NCBI GenBank assembly: GCA_033819885.1
Contig: JAQYUZ010000058.1
Span: 1-64,000 of the forward strand
Direction of reading: 5' to 3'
DNA length: 64,000 nucleotides
DNA from: Microbotryomycetes sp. JL201
Lineage: Eukaryota > Basidiomycota > Microbotryomycetes
In this document: piece by piece, positions 15,857 to 26,429 of the stretch
Layout: the number at the start of each line of letters is the position of its first letter
How positions within the stretch are numbered: the first letter of the stretch is position 1
Made by a program: the position numbers and the translations under genes
The notes under the pieces: generated by a model
What the model saw: only the letters and a program-made list of their open reading frames with translations
What the model was told of the DNA's origin: nothing
Databases searched by the model: none

Positions 15857-17862
15857 TTAACCTTCGACGCGAGCGATTGCTGCTTTCTTTGCCGGTTTCG
15901 GCTTGAGCTCGTCTTGCGAGACACCCTGTGGCGCATGGGCGCGCCGATTCTCTTCTTTGCGCATGCGACTGTCGAGCATCTCGCGACGAAGGCGCTCCGC
16001 GCTGTGAATAGACTTGGGCAAGAACCGTTGTCTGGTAGAACGGCAAAAATGTTAGAAATGCGCGGTCAGACGAGATGAGATGCAACCAGGCGCACCTCTC
16101 GAGTTTTGCCACTTCGCCAACAGTGCCCCACTTCTCTCGCAATGCGTCCCTGTACTCTTTGCGAGCTTTCTCGCGACGGTCGACAACGCCAAGTTTCTCT
16201 GCCGCGTTGGCTTTCCAGATGCGCAAGTTCGAATCGTCCGAGCCGGACAACACGAATCTCGAATCGAGCGTAAACAACGTGGCAAACACGCTGCGACATG
16301 ATGTGAATGGTCAGGTCAAGATTTTTGCCTGAGTGCCACCGACGTACCGCTGCATGCGCTTCGTGTGGTACGTGTCGCGGGAATGGCCCTCGCCGGCCTT
16401 CCACAGCCTAACAGTTCGATCGTAGCTGCCGGACACAAATTCGCGCCCGGTTGGTGACCAGTCACACGACATGACCCTGCAACCAATCATCAGTCGGCTG
16501 CAGATATGAGAGTGCAACGAGACAGACGTACGCGCCAACGTGCCCTTTGTACACCTGTGTCGTCGTGCTCAGGTTGCGCATGTCAAATGTGTACAGATTG
16601 TGGTCTTCAGAAGCGCAAAGTAAAACGGGCGGCTGCATCGGATTGAAAGCCATTTGGTTGACCCGCATCTGCGACACAAAATGGAGCCACTTTCAGAATG
16701 AGCACCAGGCGGGCGGTCGCACGAGACGTACATTCATCGCAACACGACCCAGAGCTTTACCGCTGCGAAGGTCGTACAGGCAGACGGTCCTGTCGCTGCC
16801 ACTGCTCGCGAGCACGGTGGTTTCCGATTTGTTGAATACGACATTGACTATGTGTTCGCCAACAGACATGTTGGACGTAGAGTGAAATTTGAGCGTCGAA
16901 AGCGGAGCAGTCTTTGTCTCGTCCCAGATGTCGATCGAGTGCGACGCCGTAGCAAAGACAGGGTCGAAGCGGTGATGCGTGACCGAGCTGTACACGAAGT
17001 CACGTCAGTGTTTAGAGCCGTGGAATAAGCGCAAGATTTCTCACTTGAATGCAGATTTGCCCTGATAGACCTGCAAAGGCTGTTGCGCGAGACGACCGTA
17101 AGCATTCGCCACCGCCGACGCACATTCGAGGCACACTCACCTTGACGTGGGCGCCGCTGGGTCCTTTGAGGTCCCACAACTTGACCGTCTTGTCAACACC
17201 ACATGACAGCACCCTCGGCGACCCTCTTGTGGCCGTCGAATCGTACGAAAACTGCCCGTCCTCTCCATCTTCGTCGGACAAGTCTGCTCGACCCTTGCCT
17301 TTGTCGCCCAGCGTTGTTCGTTTGCGCTTGAGCGATTTTTCTCCTGCAGCGGGCTGCTTGTCTACGCGACCTTGTTCTCCCTGAGCTGGCGGTGAAAAAG
17401 CGACGCCCTTGACCATGCCTCTGTGCGCTGCTTGGGCGTGCCACAATGTCTCGCGCCTGGCCAAGTCCCATACTCTGACCTCGCCGTCGCCCGAGCCGGA
17501 TGCGACGCGCGTAAGAGATCCACTCTCATCTTTTGTCATGCAGTACAAGCCATCGCCATGCCCGTCGAGCGCGTCGACGAAAGGTTTGCTGAACATGCGC
17601 TCAAGTTTCGAGGCTGTCACTGCACGCTGATACTCGCGCGCTCGTGCGAACGGATGCAGCGCCGGGTCCAGATTGCGACTGACGGGCGCCGTCGACTGCG
17701 ACGTGGACGCGAGGTGGTCGTCCAAGTTGCGGTGCAGCGTCTTGATTTTCTGTTGCGACGAGCGACAACACGACGTGATTAACAGTGGAAGATGACCAGA
17801 CGTGCAAGTCAGCATCTTCTGATTCAGTTTGACCAGTCCAGCATGCACAGGGGACTTGCCAT
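15857..17862 (-). CDS. SOF1: SSU processome WD40 protein Sof1 (DCAF13)
   Basis: Eight exons: 17862-17860 (only ATG), 17749-17141, 17070-17045, 16987-16732, 16668-16532, 16476-16348, 16290-16096 and 16031-15857, giving 509 residues. The protein starts MKIKTLHRNLDDH, has NLDPALHPFARAREYQRA and LERMFSKPF, then WD40 repeats (GDGEVRVWD, KTVKLWDLKG, HSIDIWDE, SYDRTVRLWK, SNLRIWKANAAEKLG). It ends with the basic Sof1-specific tail that begins QRFLPKSIHSAERLRREM. Sof1 acts with U3 snoRNP in 18S rRNA processing in the nucleolus. Repeat 2 contains an acidic/basic insertion of about 60 residues. The MK junction needs a GC-AG intron (ATG|GCAAGT). An in-frame reading through that intron exists but destroys the conserved start. 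Confidence 0.93.
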
Positions 17863-17963
17863 GGTCAGTTTTGGTCGATTGACGAGCGGCGGCTCGAGCG
17901 CAAAAGTCAAAGTGCCAGTCAGAGCGGCCTCTTGCTCGAACACGCTATCTGCCACTGCCCACG
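17863..17963. promoter_or_regulatory. divergent promoter of SOF1 and GPN3
   Basis: Only about 100 bases separate the SOF1 start codon (minus) from the first base of the GPN3 start codon (plus). Both leaders and the shared promoter must lie here or overlap the neighbouring exons. No TATA-like element is obvious. Confidence 0.5.
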
Positions 17964-19257
17964 AGTGAGCTCCAGTTGTCTGTTGACCTTAATAACTATT
18001 TGACATTGACTTGCTTCGTTGCACACCAGTGCGCTGTAAGCTCGCAGCCAGCTCGGCGATGGACGCCAACGCGACAGCATATAAGCCGCTAACAATACCA
18101 TGATCTAATTTCAGACGCTGTACTAGTCACTGGTCCAGCGGGCGCAGGCAAGTCGACCTTCTGCGCATCACTCATTACTCACGCCCAGTCGCTCGGCCGC
18201 TCCGTGCACCTCTTTAACCTCGACCCGGCGGCAGAGAACTTTGAGTTTCCACCGTCACTTGACATCAAAGACCTCGTGAGCTTGGAAGAGGTCATGGAAG
18301 ACTTGGAACTCGGCCCGAATGGCGGCCTCATCTATTGCTTCGAGTGAGTCTTGCACAAGCTCGGGTCGCCCATGTCCGTGCGGCTGACAGTTCCCTGGTC
18401 GCCAGGTACCTTATGAACAACATCGACTGGCTACAGGAAGCGCTCGGCGACTACGAAGACGACTTTGTGAGTGACTATCGTCATAGGGGCGAGCTTGCCA
18501 CTTTTGAGTCTAAGACCTTCTGCTGCAGCTCATCATCGACTGTCCCGGCCAAATCGAATTGTACACACATATTCCTATTTTGCCCAATTTGGCAAAACTC
18601 TTGACGACGACGATGAACATCAACCTCGTGTCCGTGTACCTGCTCGAGTCTCAGTTCATGGAGGACCCTGCAAAGTACTTCAGCGGAGTGCTTAGCGCCA
18701 TGAGCTGTATGGTCGGTCTCGAAGTGCCAACCGTCAACGTCATGAGCAAAATGGACTTGGTCAAGAAAGCCGGCACGAAGCGCAAAAGAGACGTCGATCG
18801 GCAAGTCTGCCTCTTAAAATTAATGCACGTGAACTTTCTCATTTGCTCATCTCGATTCGGCCGTTCGTTAGCTTTCTCGACCCTGACCCAGAACTGCTGA
18901 GGGAGAGCGCCAACAAGTCTACAAACCCGAAATTCCATGCGCTAAATAGCGCCATCGCGCACCTAGTCAGTACTTGAACGCACTGTCAAGCCGCACATTG
19001 TACTGACCGCTTGCCTAATGCATACATCTGCAGATCGAGGAAAATAACTTGGTTCAGTTCTTGCCATTGGACGTGACGGACGAAGACAGCATCGGCGTCA
19101 TCCTATCTCACATTGACAACGCTATTCAGTTTGGCGAACATGAAGAGCCCAAGGAGCCAGAGGACGTGAGTTTGATACAGCCATCCGAGGCCAGGGTGCG
19201 ATGTCTGATCGTGGCTTGTTGCAGCTCGACAATGGCGATTTTGATGTCGGAGAATGA
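17964..19257 (+). CDS. GPN3: GPN-loop GTPase 3 (RNA polymerase II assembly factor)
   Basis: Proposed exons: 17964 (the A of ATG), 18030-18035 (TGCGCT), 18115-18343, 18406-18466, 18529-18800, 18872-18965, 19034-19165 and 19225-19257, giving 275 residues. Family proteins begin [17 protein letters not shown]; here the residues MRY arise only if A|TGCGCT|AC are spliced together. The donor GTGAGC at 17965 and the acceptor CACACCAG before 18030 are both good. No other ATG fits the phase. Later motifs: Walker [18 protein letters not shown], the GPN loop [13 protein letters not shown], and [11 protein letters not shown]. The intron 18801-18871 starts GCAAGT. GPN3 works with GPN1 in nuclear import of Pol II. 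Everything from 18115 on is secure; the first two exons are inferred. Confidence 0.9.
18030..18035 (+). other. candidate 6-base coding microexon of GPN3
   Basis: TGCGCT is flanked by CACACCAG on its left and GTAAGC on its right. It supplies the last two bases of the start codon, the Arg codon and the first base of the Tyr codon. If it were skipped the protein would lack a start in frame. Confidence 0.6.
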
Positions 19258-19624
19258 TACGAATGTCCGATGTGTATAGCGAATCGACAGAAATTGTCTC
19301 GAATCTTTGTTGTCACTTTTTGAAAATGTCCTGAGTACTCGTCTAAAGAGATCGGCCAGCGCGCTACCAGCTCTGCCTCTGAGCCAGAGCCTGTTCGTCT
19401 GTCCCGCTCACGACGCTCTTGACACCGAGCGATATATTTCTGGGCAGCGCTTCGTTGCGCCTTTCGATCGCTCTGTGTGCGCGTTGCAACTTTTTGAACG
19501 CAGCAGCTCGGCCGAGCTCATCCGCATCAGCATTACGATCCAGCTGCTTTCGTGTGTGCCGAGACTCGATTTTGGGAAGCAATCTTCTCCTTGAGCCTGT
19601 ACACACCAGCGTGACTGGGCCAGG
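19258..19624. other. intergenic region between GPN3 and ENP2
   Basis: About 370 bases between two plus-strand genes. It should hold the GPN3 3' end and the ENP2 promoter. No coding frame is supported. Confidence 0.45.
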
Positions 19625-22410
19625 ATGGTTGTTTCGCTTGCGTCGACCGGCGGCGCCGCCAAAATCTACACCGTCAACGGCGGAGGCGCGTCAGGCAAGA
19701 ATGCAGCAGCTTGGTTGGAACAAAAGATCGGTCAGAAGAACAAGAAGAGAAGAACGGGCGGTCAGGGTGGCACCGGCGGTGAAGGCGAGATCCGATTGAT
19801 CCAGGTCAGCATGTTTGTGTACAACCATGAGACGATTGGTGAGGTTGACTCGACATTGCTGGCTGTCACTCGCAGGACTTTGACTTTCCAGAGGCCTCGA
19901 ACAAGATCAAGTCGACCCGGGACGGCCAGTTTGTCATGGCCACCGGCACATACAAACCCCGCATGAAAGTGTTCGATTTGCACGAGCTTTCACTCAAGAC
20001 GGAACGTGTCACCGACAGTGAAAATGTTGATTTCTGCGTGAGTAGCACGAGACAGTGTGGCGTGCACGGGCAAAGCTGATCGGAGCTCTCGACAGATCTT
20101 GTCTTCGGACTGGATGAAGACGCTTCACCTACAAGCCGATCGTGGGCTCGAGTTACACACACAGTCGTCGATGCACCATCGCGTCCGCATGCCGAAGCAC
20201 GGCCGCGCGCTCAGCTACCATTTCCCGTCCTGCGACGCCATCGTCGGTGGCGAAGGCTGCGACGTATGGAGGTTCAACTTGGAAGCCGGAAGATTCATGA
20301 AGCCGTTCGAGCTCGAAGGCTCTAAAAACGGAGCGGACGGCGGCGAAGGCGGCGTCGGCGTTGGTGGCGGCGTCGATGTTGTGACTGGAGTGAATGCTAT
20401 CGACATCAACCCGGCTCACCAGCTCATGACTTTTGGCACGTCGACTGAAGCAGGAAGAGGGACCGTCGAAATGTGGGATCCTCGCTCGAGATCAAGAGCA
20501 GGACTGCTCAGGTTGCCTTATGCGCGGCTGTTTGCAACGTCAAGCTCGAGCGCTGCGCTCCTGCAACCGGCTTTGCCAGGAGTAGACGACACGGGTCGAG
20601 CTGGATTGTCTGTCACTGCACTCGCCAGCAAAATTGATGGTCTCAATTTGGCCGTGGGCACTTCGACCGGTCATGTTCTTTTGTACGATTTGCGCGCCAA
20701 CCGCGAGTACCTCACCAAGGATCAAGGCTATGGGTTGCCCATCAAAAAAGTTGAGTGGATCGAGAACCCAGTCGTCAGTAGCGGAGAAGCAGAAGCGGAA
20801 GGAGGATATGTGGCGAGCGCGGACGAACGAGTCGTCAAAATATGGGGCAAGGAGACGGTCAGTTCAGAAAGGCTGTTTCTCACAACCCCTCGGCTGATTT
20901 ACTACCCTCCCTGTTCTTGACATTTCAGGGAACCAATCTAGTCTCGGTCAACCCGCCGATGCCAATCAATGATATGCACGTGTACCCGTCCAGCGGACTT
21001 GTTTTCCTGGCAAACGAAACGTCGCCCATGACTGCCTATTACATTCCCCAACTTGGACCTGCGCCCAAGTGGGCTCGCTTCCTCGACAACATGACAGAAG
21101 AGATGGAGAACGATCAAGAAGAGCTGCTGTACGACGATTACAAGTTTGTGGACAGACAAGAGTTGGCGGCGCTCAACTTGGACCACTTGATTGGCTCGAA
21201 CCAACTCAAACCTTACATGCACGGCTTCTTTGTCGATCTGAGATTGTACACAAAAGCGAGGGCGATCGCAAACCCATTCGCGTATGCGGAACACAGAGAA
21301 CGGCTCATTCGAGAACGTCTCGAAGCCGAGCAAGAGAGCCGGATCAGAGGTGCCAAAAAGGCGGCTTCTGGATCGAAAATGGAAGGTGTCAAAGTCAACA
21401 AAACGTTGGCAAAGAAGGTACAAGCTTTGCAGGACAAAGCTGCCAAACGGGCGGCAGGGCAAGAGGACGACGATGGCGAAAACAAGCGACGGCGCAAAAA
21501 GAAGGACGCCGCAGAAGTGCCTTCGTTGCTCAAAGACGACCGATTTGGAGAATTGTTTACCAACCCGGATTATGAGATTGATGAGCAGTCGAGGGAGTTT
21601 GCGTTGCTCAATCCGTCTGGACCACCGGTGCGTTTGCCGTATCCCATCTTTCAAAATCGGCCACTGAATCTCTCTCACAATCTGCAGAAGAGGCGAGCGG
21701 AAGGTGAATCCGACTCGGACGATGACGACTTGCGCCCGCAACAAGCCGATTCGGACTCTGAAAACGACACCGCATCGGACAGTGACTCTGGATCGATCAG
21801 CGACAGCAGTCAAGAGGGAGATCTCGGGTACGACACCCGCTTCAACAAGCCTGCTCCTCCTGTCGATTACAAACGTAAATTGCCTCCGAGTCGGGTGGCG
21901 GCGAACGTGCCGACTTCAAAAAAGAAATTGTCTTTGGTCGCCGCGGACGATTCTGACGAGGACGGTGATGCTGTTTCTAAACCTCTGTCTGCTTATCAAG
22001 CGAAAGCGAGTCAGACGTTTGCTCAACGTGCAAGGCAACAACAGCGACACGGTGATGGAAGTAAAGGCAAGGGCAAAGCTCGAGCCGACGCTGGAGACTC
22101 TTTCGTCAACAACACGATGGATATCATTCGCGGTGGACCTGGAGGAGCTATGGAAATGTCTTTTATTCCTCAATCGAAATCGTCCAATCAAGACAAGGAA
22201 GGATCAGACAAGCGCTCAAAGGCTGACGAGGCAAAGGCGAAAAGATTGAAAGACAAGCGAGAAAAGAATTCGTTTGGAATGGGTATGGAGAGGAGAGGAG
22301 ACTTTGGCGATGATGACGATGTGCAGCTTGAAGGTGATCAAGAAAGTGGTCGCAAGCGCATGCGCAAACCCATGCGGTCCGCTTCCAGAAACGTGACGAG
22401 GCAATTATAG
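19625..22410 (+). CDS. ENP2: nucleolar WD40 protein Enp2 (NOL10)
   Basis: Four exons: 19625-19804, 19876-20037, 20096-20857 and 20929-22410, giving 861 residues. N-terminal propeller motifs are clear: FDFPEASNKIKSTRDGQF, TGTYKPRMKVFDLHELSL, RVRMPKHGRALSYHFPSCD, then GYGLPIKKVEW and the NOL10 core IPQLGPAPKWARFLDNMTEE followed by YDDYKFVDRQEL. The C-terminal third is charged and carries the NOL10 element KDDRFGELFTNPDYEID, then acidic and Ser/Asp runs. Enp2 is part of the small-subunit processome. A Gly/Val-rich insertion (about 20338-20385) interrupts the propeller. Its neighbours GPN3 and SOF1 also serve nuclear RNA machinery, though co-regulation is not shown. Confidence 0.95.
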
Positions 22411-22874
22411 ATGGGCCATTTCGGTATATAGATGAGATCTTGTGGAACAGAGATGAAACGTCCAGCGTTCTCATTGCAAGTTTACAACCTACGTGTGTAA
22501 GGCTGCTTCAGACCAAAGAACGAGCAAAAACACGACAACTTTGAAAGTGCTACAAAAAGCGGCGCACCCCCTTTTTTTTTTGGGTAGACAGATGTGGTGA
22601 TGTAGTGATGCACGGCAAATGGCTTGCCAGTTCGGACAAAGAAGCCCGACACAACACGCATAGACGGTACGTTTCTTCGAGTTAATAAAAAGACCAACGA
22701 GACGAAAAGTGTCCATTTTGTGATGGGCTTGAAGCGGTCGCCAAACGTGCTTTTGTTGACGCCTTTCACGCCTTTGGGAGAGAGAACAAAACAAAACATG
22801 AAAATGTTGAAAGAAAAAGTTGTAAAAGTGTCTGTCGGGAGCTTTCCAAGGAAAGCTGGGAAAGTGATTGAAAG
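22411..22874. other. convergent intergenic region with a C5-T10-G3 tract
   Basis: About 460 bases between the stops of ENP2 (+) and the zinc-finger gene (-). At 22567-22584 lies a homopolymer block of five C, ten T and three G. Frames open across this stretch on both strands look like chance. Confidence 0.45.
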
Positions 22875-24314
22875 TTATGCCATCGGGTGATCTGGAGGAC
22901 TGGCGACTTCATCCTTGACGCTGTCGGTGCTGCCTGTTTCAGACAAGCCCGCATCCTCATCCGATGCCGCATGACTCGCTGGACCGGTGGCACGACCGCC
23001 AGGGGAGCCAGCAGAGCCATCTTCAGCAATAGTCTGGCCCGCGAGCTTGTTACCACGGTGTATCTTGAGATGGCGTCGGAGATTTGACTAAGGAAAGCCC
23101 TCCGAGTGAGTGAGCGAGGACACTGTGAAACGACAGAACACTCACATGCACCGAAAATCCTCGACCGCAGTGCTCGCAACTGAACGGCTTCTCACCAGTG
23201 TGCGAATGAATGTGAGTTCGCAGCGATGATGGCCGAGCAAAGCGTTTGGCTGGTTGACCGTCCGTGTCAGGACGTGCGTGTATGTCATGTGGAAAGATGC
23301 ACAACACTCACGACAATGCGGGCAGACATACCGGCCCGACTCCATAGTCACATCCGCCATCGAGTCTTGGGTCGTCGTCGCTACTGCCGGCGCCGCGAAG
23401 GACTGCGCATTGGCCGAAGATGGTCCCGACCATGTGTGATTGGCCGTGGCAGGAACAGCGGGACCTCTCTGGTGCTGGGTTTCTTGATGTATTCCGGAGC
23501 GTCTGTTGTCGCTGGACGAGATGCGCAAACCGGCCAGCTCAGGACTCAGGTGCGCAGTCGCTCGCGCTGGGCCACCAAGTTGAGGAGACGACGCGGCAGC
23601 TGCGAGCTCGCTCCTCTCTGCGGCGGCGACAGCTGCAAGAGATTGTAACGAATCTGGCGAACCCATCGATTCAACCGTCGAGCCTCGCCTTGACGGGCCT
23701 TGGTTCGTCTGTGGCGATGACGTGACGGATGACCCCGCATCAGTCGAGAAACTGGCCCGACCGATGGAACTTGCGCCAAATCGCTCCATGTCTGGTATGT
23801 ATGCATGTCGGTAATGTTCGCTCCCTGGCAGCGACGTGCGTGGCCGAGTGTGAATGCGCAACGCCGAGTCCGCATCATCTTGGGTTCGCTTTCTAGTGGA
23901 CTGGTCTATCCATGATGCGGAAGCTCTGCGCTCGTCACTCGGGGAATGCCATGGGCCTGGCGCGACGGGACTTGGCCCGTAAATGGTTCCAGCGGCCGTA
24001 GCGCCACTGACCGAGTTTGATCGAGGTCGTCCGCCGGGTGATCGACTGTCGAGAGGCCGTTGCGACAGTGAAGGACTAAATCCGCCAACCAGACCCGATG
24101 GCAACGGATGCAGGGGTCCTCCTGTCGGCGAGACGAGCTGCATTGAGCGCGGTCTCGGCCTTTCGTCTGGCGAGCGGCGGTCGTGCATGTCGTCAGGTGA
24201 GCTGCGTACTGATGATGCGTATGGGCGCTCTAGTAAGTTTGTAGTCGAGATGGGTGCCAGTCGCCGCATGTCGTTTTTGGCAGTGTGTGGTGAGTGCTGC
24301 GCGTCGGGGCTCAT
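22875..24314 (-). CDS. C2H2 zinc-finger transcription factor with two fingers
   Basis: Three exons, 24314-23312, 23249-23146 and 23087-22875, give 439 residues. The first 330 residues are Ser/Pro/Arg-rich and disordered. Then come two adjacent C2H2 fingers assembled by splicing: YVCPHCPKRFARPSSLRTHI with linker HTGEKPF, and SCEHCGRGFSVHSNLRRHLK. The tail is acidic and ends PPDHPMA. This finger pair with the RPSSL and SNLRRH contact helices is common in basidiomycete regulators; I cannot assign a pathway. The open frame continues far upstream of 24314, but 24314 is the first good ATG I would use (MSPDAQHSPH). Each intron falls inside a finger. Confidence 0.87.
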
Positions 24315-26429
24315 CAGCCTTGATGGCGGCGACGGCGGGTGCAGCGAACTACGGCGGGGCACGGCAGCCGCTGCCGACAGAGGCGGCGATCGAGGCGCTG
24401 TCAGAGTATAAGTTGCCCGTGCCGCGGTCGCGGGCGCGTGACAAGTCGCCCAGGGCTGAGCAAAGTCGATCGCTTGGCGAACATCTTCGCGGTTTGCGGG
24501 CCGCGCAGGACCAGCTTGTTGCTCGTGGCGTCGCTCTGTACAAGGCGCGCACGACAATGCAAAGAATTGCGCGTCAGCACACTGTCCCAATCTCGGCCTC
24601 AACAGGCGGCCCGAGCTTACCGATGCTGGCCAGCAGCGACGAGATGGGTGGCAATCGCGGCAAGTTCGAGGCCGCGCTCGCAGCCGCAGGCGCTGCCATC
24701 GCACGAGTCGCAGCTTGCGGACTCAATGTCGCTACAGGAGGCTCCATCCTAGCTACCGCACTCGGACGCTCATGCCCAACAGCCCCGTCGTCGTCGTGGC
24801 GAGAGGAGTCTGGAAGACCGGCCAGAGTGCTCGACTCTGTGCTGCTGCTGCTGCTGCTGCTGCTTGACGATTCGACGACGATGAAGCAAAAAGAGGCCTC
24901 AAATGGCTCTGATCGCTCGCTCGGTCGCCTCTTTTATATTATGCCGGAAAAAAGCTCCAGGTAGTTCGTGTCTCGCGAGAGAGGCCCAAGCGCAGCGCGT
25001 GCTTGGATATCCGAAAATCAAAACAGACTCGTCCGCCGCTTCGTCCGGAGTCGAACTTGATCGTTCACGCTCAATACCGAATGATGAGCGGGGTCGTCGG
25101 CGTGATCGTGTAGCGCACAGACTCTGAAGCGAGCTGTTTGGACAGCACAGAGCAGACGTGGCAGGCAAAAGGCAGAGCCAGCCCGCTTCCGCAGGCACAC
25201 AGCAAGGAAAACTGTGCGCTCGCCTGCGAAGCTCGTTCTGTCGATCAGATGGGGACCTTTTTTTTACCGCGGTTATGATGATGACCGTTCAAATATGACT
25301 TTGCCGCAAACTTCGCAAGTTCGCACACAGCAAGCAACCTCTGACGATCAAAAAGTTGCGCAGCGCCGTGCGAGTCGCATACAATAACACCCGGTCAAAG
25401 TTGGCGATCGTGCCCTTCGCACAAAACCCGTCGACTGCGCAATTCGCTCGTTCGACGAAGCCGGGACGATCTTGCCGCCCGCTGACGCACCACGTCATAA
25501 CTGGCTTTTGCCGTGCCTGCGAACCGGGGTCGACATTTGTGATGCTGAATGTTCGCCGCGGCTCATCATGTGCGATCGGGTTCTTGGTGCATCAGAACAT
25601 TCTGCTCATGTGCAAAGCTCATACAGATGGACTCTCTAGCTGGGTGATATGTGGACCGAGTGCTTGGATATCACATAAATTGGCCAAGACTGCGCGAAAG
25701 GAGGCTGCTCAGTATCCTGACCACACTTTGCCGCTTAGCCGTGAGCATGCTCTAATGACTCTGGGCGCATGTCTGTACGTCTGAAGATGTAATATTCATG
25801 GAATTGGCTCATTCCGCGCGGAGGAACGCGCCTAGAACAGGGTTCAGGCGAGCCACGCGGACCTTCTAGTCGTCAGTAGTCGTCCGGGCTCTGGCCGATC
25901 AACTTGACTGCTGATTATGATAAACAAAACAACGTATGGTCCATAGTAACAATACGAGGATCGGACTTCTTCACTGGTCAAGTGGCGCCTCCTCCCCCCT
26001 CCTTTTCGCTGACGCCTACTCGCGCTCTACAGAATGTCGTACCTGAACGGATCTTTCAATCTCAATGTTCCCACTCACCTCCTCGATCACCGCAGTTGAA
26101 GCCCTCGTAAACAGCTCGTCGCAGCAACAGCTTGCGGCGGACGGCGACCTATACTAGGCGCGCAAGAGATTTTCTCACGGGTCTTTAATGGGTCCCTGAT
26201 TGATCGAAATGCAATAAAGATTTCTCACGATTTCCCAGCGTTTCGGTGTGTGCGCGTCAGCTCGAAACACGGATATGAAGCTGAGTATATCCGGGTGGCA
26301 AACTTGCTGGCTACTCCTATTAACCCCCCGCCACCGAGCACTTTCCAATTGAACTACACAGACTTCGAAATGCACAAATGCAAAGTTGGTACAATGACGC
26401 TTTCTCTTTGGGGACATTTCGAATCTGTT
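24315..26429. other. 2.1 kb region with no assigned gene
   Basis: This is the longest gap in the window, lying between the starts of the zinc-finger gene (-) and the end of the PPR gene (-). Open frames occur on the plus strand at 24254-24964 and 25356-25784 (142 codons), but neither resembles a known family and codon choice looks random. Contents seen: a CTG microsatellite at about 24840-24864, a T-run near 25258-25265, and two related GATTTCTCACG-like stretches near 26167 and 26219. It could hold a long leader of the zinc-finger gene or a non-coding RNA. Confidence 0.4.
24839..24866 (+). repeat. CTG trinucleotide microsatellite
   Basis: About eight consecutive CTG units directly upstream of the zinc-finger gene, outside any assigned coding exon. 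Confidence 0.85.

Noticed and set aside
17012-17848. Unspliced SOF1 start reading through to MHAGLVKLNQK
   Set aside because: It adds a non-conserved head; ATG|GCAAGT splicing restores the conserved MKIKTLHRN start.
17861-17863. Plus-strand ATG followed by GTCAGT as a GPN3 start
   Set aside because: It gives the wrong phase for the next exon and overlaps the SOF1 start codon; the A|TG model fits better.
20938-21813. 291-codon minus-strand frame inside ENP2
   Set aside because: Antisense to a well-supported exon, with no family resemblance.
24254-24964. 236-codon plus-strand open frame overlapping the zinc-finger gene start
   Set aside because: It overlaps the coding exon antisense, reads the CTG repeat as poly-Leu, and resembles no family; best seen as a shadow frame.
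25040-25075. GTTCGACTCC-like sequence on the minus strand suggesting a tRNA T-arm
   Set aside because: The flanking bases do not pair into a T-stem and no acceptor or anticodon arm is visible.
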